Assembly: GCA_027371655.1 (NCBI GenBank)
Contig: DAHXMR010000049.1
Location: forward strand, 1 to 9,500
Source of the DNA: Microcaldota archaeon
Lineage (GTDB): Archaea; Micrarchaeota; Micrarchaeia; Norongarragalinales; CAINOH01
Length of the DNA: 9,500 bases
Direction of reading: 5' to 3'
Shown here: positions 5,209 to 9,500 of the stretch, piece by piece
Layout: each line of letters begins with the position of its first letter
Numbering within the stretch: position 1 is the stretch's first letter
Notes under the pieces: generated by a model
Told to the model about the DNA's origin: nothing
The model's input: only the letters and a program-made list of their open reading frames with translations
Databases searched by the model: none
Position numbers and translations under genes: made by a program

Positions 5209-5895
5209 TCAAACGTATTTTCCCAGGTTGAGTTGGGCGGTCTGCAAGTTTTTGACAGTCGCCCACTTGTGCCTCACGAACTTTGATACCGCGCCTTCGG
5301 CGTAGCGCCTCTTTAGGAACTCGATTGTGCGCGGGTCGCTTGAATAACCGCTCCCAAAATCCTCTTTCACAACTACTTTTATTTTTTCAATCTCCGCATC
5401 GCGCTCGACTTTGGCAAAAATGGAGGCCGACGCAACGGGGGGCCACTTGCCCTCCGCGTGGTTCGAGCACTCAATCACGCCTTCGGCGGCCTTGAAGTAC
5501 TTAGAAATCCTGCCCGTGAACCGCACGGCCCCCGGATCCGGAGAATCCGCAAAAACCTTTACAATTACGCCGCCTTTGGCGGACAGCTTCTTCTGGAGTT
5601 TTTTCAAAAGCTCTCCGATTTTCATTGCCTCGATTTCGTTGAGGGAAATTTTTTTGCCCATCAACTCGTCCAACTCGGTTGCCGGAATGTGAATCGTCTC
5701 CCCAACCCCCATAGCCGATAATTTTTCCCGCAGCGCTTCGCGCTGGCTGGCGGACAAAAGTTTCGAGTCCTTGGCGCCGGCTGCCTTCAGCATTTGCTCT
5801 TCTCCTTCGGCGACCGCAAACGCGCCGATTACCAATGGCCCGAGCACGCAGCCGCGCCCCGCCTCGTCAATACCGACAACGAATTTTTCAGGCAT
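5209..5895 (-). CDS. rnhB: Ribonuclease HII
   Basis: This 228-residue protein cleaves the RNA strand of RNA-DNA hybrids and can act at ribonucleotides embedded in DNA. The N-terminal signature is FVVGIDEAGRGCVLGPLV, with catalytic Asp10 and Glu11. Further family motifs are AKDSKLLS (41-48), VKVFADSPDPG with Asp117 (112-122), and ECSNHAEGKWPPVASASIFAKVERD ending in Asp166 (142-166). YSSDPRTIEFL (184-194) is typical of archaeal and eukaryotic-like enzymes. Four acidic residues suit the two-metal active site. The residue after GRG is Cys where Pro is usual. The frame stays open upstream to 6174, but that part runs through a terminator-like hairpin and into the tRNA, so it is not coding; the ATG at 5895 gives the normal family length. 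Confidence 0.95.
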   Translation of the reverse strand: MPEKFVVGIDEAGRGCVLGPLVIGAFAVAEGEEQMLKAAGAKDSKLLSASQREALREKLSAMGVGETIHIPATELDELMGKKISLNEIEAMKIGELLKKLQKKLSAKGGVIVKVFADSPDPGAVRFTGRISKYFKAAEGVIECSNHAEGKWPPVASASIFAKVERDAEIEKIKVVVKEDFGSGYSSDPRTIEFLKRRYAEGAVSKFVRHKWATVKNLQTAQLNLGKYV

Positions 5896-5928
5896 TTGAA
5901 ATTCCGACAAAGAGAACGCTGGCGGGGT

Positions 5929-5963
5929 AAAAAAGATAACGGGCGGTTTCTTTTCCGCCCGTT
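5929..5963 (-). terminator. Intrinsic-terminator-like hairpin after tRNA-Trp
   Basis: AACGGGCGG and CCGCCCGTT (arms 5955-5963 and 5938-5946) form a perfect 9-bp stem with an 8-nt A-rich loop on the minus strand, followed by ATC and a run of six T (5934-5929). It lies about 70 nt downstream of the tRNA 3' end and 34 nt before the rnhB ATG, so it would separate the tRNA transcript from rnhB. Archaea usually terminate on T runs alone, so the hairpin is notable. Confidence 0.5.
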
Positions 5964-5991
5964 TATTTCCCTTATTTTTCTTCTTTGGGGT

Positions 5992-6032
5992 CTCGCGACC
6001 TTTCTTCTTTCCCAAAGAAGAAAGGGTGCGAG
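5992..6032. repeat. Two-part hairpin abutting the tRNA 3' end (copy A)
   Basis: Plus-strand architecture: outer arm CTCGC (5992-5996), GA, inner arm CCTTTCTTCTTT (5999-6010), loop CCC, AAAGAAGAAAGG (6014-6025), GT, outer arm GCGAG (6028-6032). The inner 12 bp and outer 5 bp are perfect and are separated by a 2x2 internal loop. The outer arm ends at the base next to the tRNA discriminator base (6033). A structure of the same design lies in the tRNA intron at 6316-6356. Confidence 0.7.
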
Positions 6033-6193
6033 TGGGGTCACGGGGATTCGAACCCCGATCCGCAGGTGTCTTCCTCTGCCGGGGAGGGGCAACCTTCGGT
6101 TTCCCCTCGGCGCAGAGTGCGCCGACTCCCCTTCCCTTGCGGGTGGGGAAAAAATCGGCGTTCGGGCAAGTCAACCCTTTTGGCGTTTTGCCA

Positions 6194-6227
6194 AAAAGTC
6201 ATCGCTCCAAAATTCAAAAGTCATCGC
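6194..6227 (-). repeat. Direct repeat GCGATGACTTTT in the intron, box C-like
   Basis: GCGATGACTTTT occurs twice on the minus strand (6227-6216 and 6205-6194), 22 nt apart. GCGATGA resembles the box C consensus RTGATGA of C/D guide RNAs, with one mismatch. Overlapping the second copy, TTTGGAGC (6211-6204) can pair with the anticodon loop G31 to A38 over 8 bp with one G-U pair. I could not place convincing D boxes, so a guide-RNA role is speculative. Confidence 0.45.
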
Positions 6228-6315
6228 CTCTTATTCTCCCGGCGCGCTTCGCGCGCAACGGGTGAACGAGGCTCAGTGCACCTGCTGCATTCTGCAGTTT
6301 TTTTCTTTGGCGCTC

Positions 6316-6356
6316 AACCAGACCTTTCTTTTTTTCTAAAAAAGAAAGGGGTGGTT
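6316..6356. repeat. Two-part hairpin inside the tRNA intron (copy B)
   Basis: Plus-strand architecture: AACCA (6316-6320), GA, CCTTTCTTTTTT (6323-6334), loop TCT, AAAAAAGAAAGG (6338-6349), GG, TGGTT (6352-6356). Stem lengths, internal-loop size and loop size are identical to copy A at 5992-6032. The inner CCTTTCTT/AAGAAAGG is shared, while the outer stem has a different sequence that still pairs fully. Confidence 0.7.
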
Positions 6357-6469
6357 TTTTGCTCAAGGCCGCCCGTTTTGAGGCGTGCGGCGTTATCTGG
6401 AGCCTGCTGTTCTGCCAGGTTATACCATGACCCCACAGGAAGCTTCGTTTTGTGTTTAGGTGCCCTTAC

Positions 6470-6477
6470 TATTATAA
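6470..6477 (-). promoter_or_regulatory. TATA box of the tRNA-Trp gene
   Basis: The minus strand reads TTATAATA, centred about 40 nt upstream of the tRNA 5' end. With the usual archaeal spacing, transcription would begin about 14 nt before the mature end. It is the best TATA match in the divergent region. Confidence 0.55.
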
Positions 6478-6581
6478 CTGTTTTCGGCAAACTTCCCCCG
6501 CAATGGGGGGGGTTGTGGGCGGCAAAACTTGGGCGGGGCGCGGGTTTTGCGCAAAGGGGCGGGATTGCCAAAACCCCAATC

Positions 6582-6588
6582 TTTAAAA
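6582..6588 (+). promoter_or_regulatory. TATA-like box upstream of the surface-protein gene
   Basis: TTTAAAA in a GC-rich context predicts a transcription start near 6611 and a leader of roughly 90 nt before the chosen ATG. A second, weaker AT-rich stretch (6668-6682) is about 26 nt before the ATG at 6700. The rest of the 265-bp gap 6435-6699 is G-rich and shows nothing else I can name. Confidence 0.4.
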
Positions 6589-6593
6589 GGGTG

Positions 6594-6607
6594 CTACTGC
6601 ACAGTAG
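6594..6607. promoter_or_regulatory. Operator-like inverted repeat CTACTG-CA-CAGTAG
   Basis: Perfect 6-bp arms around CA lie just after the TTTAAAA box, between it and the predicted start near 6611. A dimeric repressor bound here would block transcription initiation; this role is inferred from position only. Confidence 0.4.
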
Positions 6608-6699
6608 TAACAACGCTCCGGAGGGTGTTCTTTGTTTTTTTGTCCGGAAATTGGATGGTTTGCCTTTCTTTCAATTAGCATATGGGGTTGTGGTGCCAA

Positions 6700-9500
6700 A
6701 TGGGTTTTCTTGCTTCGTGCGTTCGGCGTGCGCGTGAATCCGACAATTGGCACCAGGCCACCGCGGCGGTCGCCTTGTTTTCCGGGGTTTTCGCCTCGGC
6801 ATTGCTGATATTTGCGCTTCTTCTCGTGTTCTCTTCAACAGTCAAGGCGGATTCTTCGTGTTCGGTCGGGGGAGTGTGCGATTCTTCGGAGCCGGTTTGC
6901 GGGCTGTCCGTGCTTGCCGCGCTTGACAAGGATTCCTATTCCGCGGGCGAAAACGTTGTTTTGACCGGCGGCATTTTGGACAATGGCAGTGCGGTTTCGG
7001 GAAATTACGTTGTTTTGGTGCGCGACTCGGTTACGGGAAGCGTTGTTTTGCAGCGCCAGTCGGCAACCGCCACAGGTGCGTTCGTCGAGCAGTTCGGTTC
7101 AACTCAATTTGCCGAGGGCAATTACGACGTCGTCGTGCAGGCGGTTTCGGGCAGGTGCGCGGCCCCGCAGGCGTTGCTGCAATTCCGCGTGGGATGCGAC
7201 ATTTCCGCGTCGGTCGCCCAGCTTCCCGATTGCTTCGGGAACGCGGCGCAGTTTTACGTCGTGCGCGTGGACAACGCGCTTTCCTCGAACAACACGGTCC
7301 AGGTTTCCTATTCGTCTCCATTGCAGCTTGCGGGCCCCTCGTCGGTTTCACTTGCAGCGGGCGAAGGCAGGCTGTTCAATTTCACCGTGAACGCGCCCGG
7401 CGATTTGACCGGCGACACCATCGGCTTGGTCAACGTAGTGGGGCAGAATGCGCTTTGCACCAAGAAGCTAACTGTGCCAATTTGCGTTCTTGGAAAAATT
7501 TCCCTCGAAGTGCGGCAGGACGACGCAGTGCAGGCCATTCCGGGCATAGATTCCTGCGTTCCAGTTGTGTTGCGCAACCGCGGCCCGGATACCGCGATAG
7601 TGTCGCTTTCGGGAACGCGCGTTTCAGGCGACGCGTCTTACAACGTTTCGGGCTACTTCAATTTCCCCAAGGTCAAGCTTTCGGCGTATGAAATCCGCGA
7701 CGACCTGCGCTTCTGCGCGAGCGTGCCAAGCGGCGCGTCCGGCAATTATTCCTTCGACCTGCTTGCGCAGAACGCGGTCGGCGACGTGCATGCAACCGCG
7801 CGGTTCAACGCAATCGGCGGGGGAATCTCGACAAGCGCGCCCTCGGGGTGCATGGCGGTTGATTCCAACTCCCAGCTGCCCGTGACTTTCACGAACAACC
7901 TTCCCTCCGGCGATTATTACGTTTCGTTCGACGACCCCGACGGCCTTGGCGTTTATTCCAGCCCGAGCGTCATCTCGGATTTCCAGCAGGGCTCCTCGCG
8001 CACGGTGTACCTCTCGTTCTCGCCGGTGCAAGCCGCGTCGCCTTACGCGCATTACGCCACCATGATGGTGAATAAAGGCGGCCAGCAGCTGCTGCAGCAG
8101 TCGCTTTGCTTTTTCGTTTCGCAATCGGGCAACAACCCCGCCGGCCAGCCCGGTGCGCAGATGTTCTCGCACTCGGTTTTCCCGCAATCGGTTTCCGCCT
8201 CGTGCAATTACAATTCGACCGCTACTTTGCGCGTGAGGAACACCGCGGGGTATTTCGCGGCTTACTCGCTTTCGGCCGCAAGCGCCGCCGGCTACGACGT
8301 CTGGGTTTCTCCAAGTGCGCTTTCCATCGCGCCCAATTACGAGGGCACGGCGACTGTGACCATCCGGCCCAAGGCGGGCGCGTCGGCGGGGGCGAGACAA
8401 GTGCCCATTACGATACAATACCAGCCCGATTATTCTACCGGGCGCGCGTCGATCGACTGCGGCGAGGGCAGCTCGGCTTCCGCAACGGGATGCGCGGGAG
8501 CGGGCGGCTCGTGCAACGCTTATTGCTATTATTCGGGAGTGTCGGGCGTCAAGACAGTGCGCGGAAGCGTGCGCGGCGTCTCCTGCCAGCCGGCGCAAGT
8601 GGCGGTCGGCCCGGTTTCGTCCTGCGCATTGTCCGCAAGCCCGGACTCGCTTTCCTCGGGCGGCACGTCCGTGATATCGATTGATTACAAGAACCTCGCA
8701 TACTCGCCGGGAACGATAACAGTTTCGTGCGGAAACGGCAACACCGCCGCCGCATCGGGCTGCACGGGCACAAGCGGCTCGTGCGTCGCAACGTGCACTT
8801 ACCAGAACAACGGCGTTTACACCACGTCCGCAAGCGCGTCGGGCTATTCGTGCGCGCCCGCGCAGGTTGCGGTTGGAAGCACCGCGCCGTGGTGCAGCTT
8901 GGTGCCCTCGTCCGATTCCCTTGGCGGAAGCGGAAGCGTGTCCGTAGGCGTGCACTACCAGAACATTCCCGACAGCGTGCAGTACCAGCAATCCGCTTAT
9001 TCGGACACCGAAACTGTTTCCGTGAATTTGCCGTCAACGTGCACCACGGGCTTTGCGGCAACGCTCACTTACGTTTCGGCAACCCCGACTCCGACGCCGG
9101 TTCCGTCTTCTTCGGCAACGCTTTCCATCGCGAACGCCACGCCCACGCCGGTTCCGCAGAACGCGGGCAACGCATCGCAGCTTGAGGCCTCGCTTGTGAA
9201 GGCATCTTACGCGTACCCGCTTGTGGGCGGGGACCTTTCGGCGTCGTTCGATTTCGCAGCATCAAGGCCGGCAAACGCCACGGGCGGCGCGTCGCTTGTT
9301 ACCGCGCACGTCGGGGGCCTGCCTTCGGACTGGAACGTTTCAATCCTTCCCGCGGCATCCGTGGAAATCGCGCCGGGCGCAAACGCGTCTTTCTCGGTGC
9401 AGGTATCGGCCAAAAACTTCTCGAACCGCGATTACAACGCTTCGTTCGAATTAAGCGACTCCAAGGGCGGCGTCAAAACCGTGCCGTTCACCGTGCGCGC
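6700..9500 (+). CDS. Large secreted Cys-rich surface protein, C-terminus beyond the window
   Basis: The frame is open from ATG 6700 to the right edge (933 complete codons, no stop). Residues 22-46 form a hydrophobic segment (AAVALFSGVFASALLIFALLLVF), followed by SSTVKA and a likely cleavage before Asp51, so the protein is probably exported. The mature part is rich in Ser, Gly, Ala, Val and Thr and reads as a chain of beta-sandwich-like domains (for example YSAGENVVLTGGI, LAAGEGRLFNFTV, IAPNYEGTATVTI). It has about 26 cysteines. Two tandem units of about 90 residues begin at Cys587 and Cys677. A Thr-Pro/Val-Pro linker follows (about 794-825), then another domain with many N-X-S/T sequons. ATG 6682 in the same frame would add six residues. 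I prefer 6700 because GGTG and an AT-rich box lie upstream. A role as adhesin or envelope protein is inferred; no catalytic motif is seen. Confidence 0.85.
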   Translation, partial: MGFLASCVRRARESDNWHQATAAVALFSGVFASALLIFALLLVFSSTVKADSSCSVGGVCDSSEPVCGLSVLAALDKDSYSAGENVVLTGGILDNGSAVSGNYVVLVRDSVTGSVVLQRQSATATGAFVEQFGSTQFAEGNYDVVVQAVSGRCAAPQALLQFRVGCDISASVAQLPDCFGNAAQFYVVRVDNALSSNNTVQVSYSSPLQLAGPSSVSLAAGEGRLFNFTVNAPGDLTGDTIGLVNVVGQNALCTKKLTVPICVLGKISLEVRQDDAVQAIPGIDSCVPVVLRNRGPDTAIVSLSGTRVSGDASYNVSGYFNFPKVKLSAYEIRDDLRFCASVPSGASGNYSFDLLAQNAVGDVHATARFNAIGGGISTSAPSGCMAVDSNSQLPVTFTNNLPSGDYYVSFDDPDGLGVYSSPSVISDFQQGSSRTVYLSFSPVQAASPYAHYATMMVNKGGQQLLQQSLCFFVSQSGNNPAGQPGAQMFSHSVFPQSVSASCNYNSTATLRVRNTAGYFAAYSLSAASAAGYDVWVSPSALSIAPNYEGTATVTIRPKAGASAGARQVPITIQYQPDYSTGRASIDCGEGSSASATGCAGAGGSCNAYCYYSGVSGVKTVRGSVRGVSCQPAQVAVGPVSSCALSASPDSLSSGGTSVISIDYKNLAYSPGTITVSCGNGNTAAASGCTGTSGSCVATCTYQNNGVYTTSASASGYSCAPAQVAVGSTAPWCSLVPSSDSLGGSGSVSVGVHYQNIPDSVQYQQSAYSDTETVSVNLPSTCTTGFAATLTYVSATPTPTPVPSSSATLSIANATPTPVPQNAGNASQLEASLVKASYAYPLVGGDLSASFDFAASRPANATGGASLVTAHVGGLPSDWNVSILPAASVEIAPGANASFSVQVSAKNFSNRDYNASFELSDSKGGVKTVPFTVR
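8458..8994 (+). repeat. Two tandem six-cysteine repeats (about 90 residues each) in the surface protein
   Basis: Unit 1 starts at Cys587 (8458) and unit 2 at Cys677 (8728), exactly 270 bp apart. Shared blocks are CGxG, GCxGxxGSCxAxC, SCxPAQVAVG, and SxDSLxxxGxxSV followed by Y-(K/Q)-N. Cysteines fall at unit positions 1, 12, 19, 23, 43 and 56 in unit 1, and at 1, 12, 19, 23, 42 and 55 in unit 2 (one-residue deletion). A degenerate partial third unit may follow (TCTTGFAATLTY). The DNA differs widely between units, so the duplication is old. Confidence 0.75.

Larger units (their letters stand above)
6068..6396 (-). other. Large, hairpin-rich intron in tRNA-Trp
   Basis: This 329-nt insertion lies between tRNA positions 37 and 38. 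At its ends AG|A and AC|A can form the two 3-nt bulges of a bulge-helix-bulge splicing site. The central helix would be CTCC with GAAG, with one C-A mismatch, and I found no clear outer helix, so the site is relaxed or differently folded. It carries no convincing ORF. It is packed with short hairpins, most with 3-nt loops: TCGGCGCA/TGCGCCGA (6107-6125), TTTTGGC/GCCAAAA (6178-6196), GCGCGC/GCGCGC (6242-6256), CTGCA/TGCAG (6285-6297) and the two-part hairpin at 6316-6356. A direct repeat GCGATGACTTTT occurs at 6216-6227 and 6194-6205. Confidence 0.8.
6033..6434 (-). tRNA. tRNA-Trp (anticodon CCA), interrupted by a 329-nt intron
   Basis: On the minus strand the gene starts with acceptor arm GGGGTCA (6434-6428), which pairs perfectly with TGACCCC (6040-6034), followed by discriminator A at 6033; CCA is not encoded. 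The D-arm has A14, G18-G19 and A21 in place, with one A-A mismatch in the 4-bp D stem. The anticodon stem GCAGG pairs with CCTGC, and the 7-base loop CTCCAGA places CCA at 34-36. The variable loop is GGAT, the T stem is CGGGG/CCCCG and the T loop is TTCGAAT. Exon 1 is 6434-6397 (38 nt, ending at G37) and exon 2 is 6067-6033 (35 nt, starting at A38), so the mature RNA is 73 nt. The intron site 37/38 is the canonical archaeal site, and tRNA-Trp is a frequent intron host. A one-base slip of the junction is possible because both ends carry A. Confidence 0.9.

Noticed and set aside
5896..6174. N-terminal extension of RNase HII up to 6174
   Set aside because: The extended frame runs through a terminator-like hairpin, copy A of the two-part hairpin and tRNA exon 2, and the ATG at 5895 already gives the normal family length.
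6026..6349. Segment between the two hairpins as an inserted transposon
   Set aside because: The hairpins are not terminal inverted repeats of one another beyond their own palindromy. There is no transposase or clear target duplication, and the segment includes tRNA exon 2.
5985..6737. Plus-strand ORF of 250 codons
   Set aside because: It runs antisense through the tRNA-Trp exons and intron and into the surface-gene promoter; the tRNA evidence is much stronger.
6632..6805. Short TTG-initiated plus ORF with GGAGGGTG upstream
   Set aside because: It overlaps the surface-protein gene in another frame, and its second half is Pro/Arg-rich junk; the Shine-Dalgarno match looks fortuitous in a G-rich region.
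7624..8991. Minus-strand ORF of 455 codons
   Set aside because: It is the antisense of the repeat-rich surface protein and its translation is dominated by Arg, Ala, Gly and His; the plus frame has a signal peptide and ordered repeats.

Overview
The window looks like the chromosome of an archaeon, probably a small-genome DPANN-type lineage (lineage is inference). The signs are an archaeal-type ribosomal protein uS2, a MEMO-family protein, an RNase HII of archaeal type, a tRNA-Trp interrupted at the canonical archaeal position 37/38 with no encoded CCA, TATA-like boxes about 25 nt upstream of several start codons (leaderless mRNAs), and a large Cys- and Ser/Thr-rich secreted protein with Thr-Pro linkers. 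Codons favour G or C at third positions, with short AT-rich promoter islands between genes. No transposase, integrase, CRISPR array or rRNA is visible.

Layout, left to right. An unrecognised gene runs off the left edge on the minus strand (1-386), just downstream of a MEMO-family gene (429-1274, minus). A plus-strand hypothetical gene (1341-1919) lies between MEMO and rpsB (1921-2511, minus); its stop codon is one base from the rpsB stop. Diverging from rpsB is an ScpB-like chromosome-segregation gene with a long acidic N-terminal extension (2733-3635, plus). It converges on a possible small gene (3653-3928, minus) whose upstream region holds two adjacent perfect inverted repeats built on TTGCAA. 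Next come a class I methyltransferase (4053-5162) and rnhB (5209-5895), both minus and closely spaced. An intrinsic-terminator-like hairpin separates rnhB from the tRNA-Trp gene (6033-6434, minus), which carries a 329-nt, hairpin-rich intron. From 6700 to the right edge runs one open reading frame for a secreted surface protein with a six-cysteine repeat of about 90 residues.

How the genes relate. Translation (uS2, tRNA-Trp), chromosome maintenance (ScpB, RNase HII) and cell surface are represented, but there is no single pathway. The adjacency of rpsB and MEMO matches a known archaeal neighbourhood, here interrupted by an opposite-strand gene. The most unusual material is non-coding: the large tRNA-Trp intron, two hairpins of identical architecture (one abutting the tRNA 3' end, one in the intron) whose outer stems differ in sequence but both pair, and the TTGCAA inverted-repeat cluster at 3934-4025. 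I saw no clear new multi-gene system such as defence, secretion or a biosynthetic cluster.
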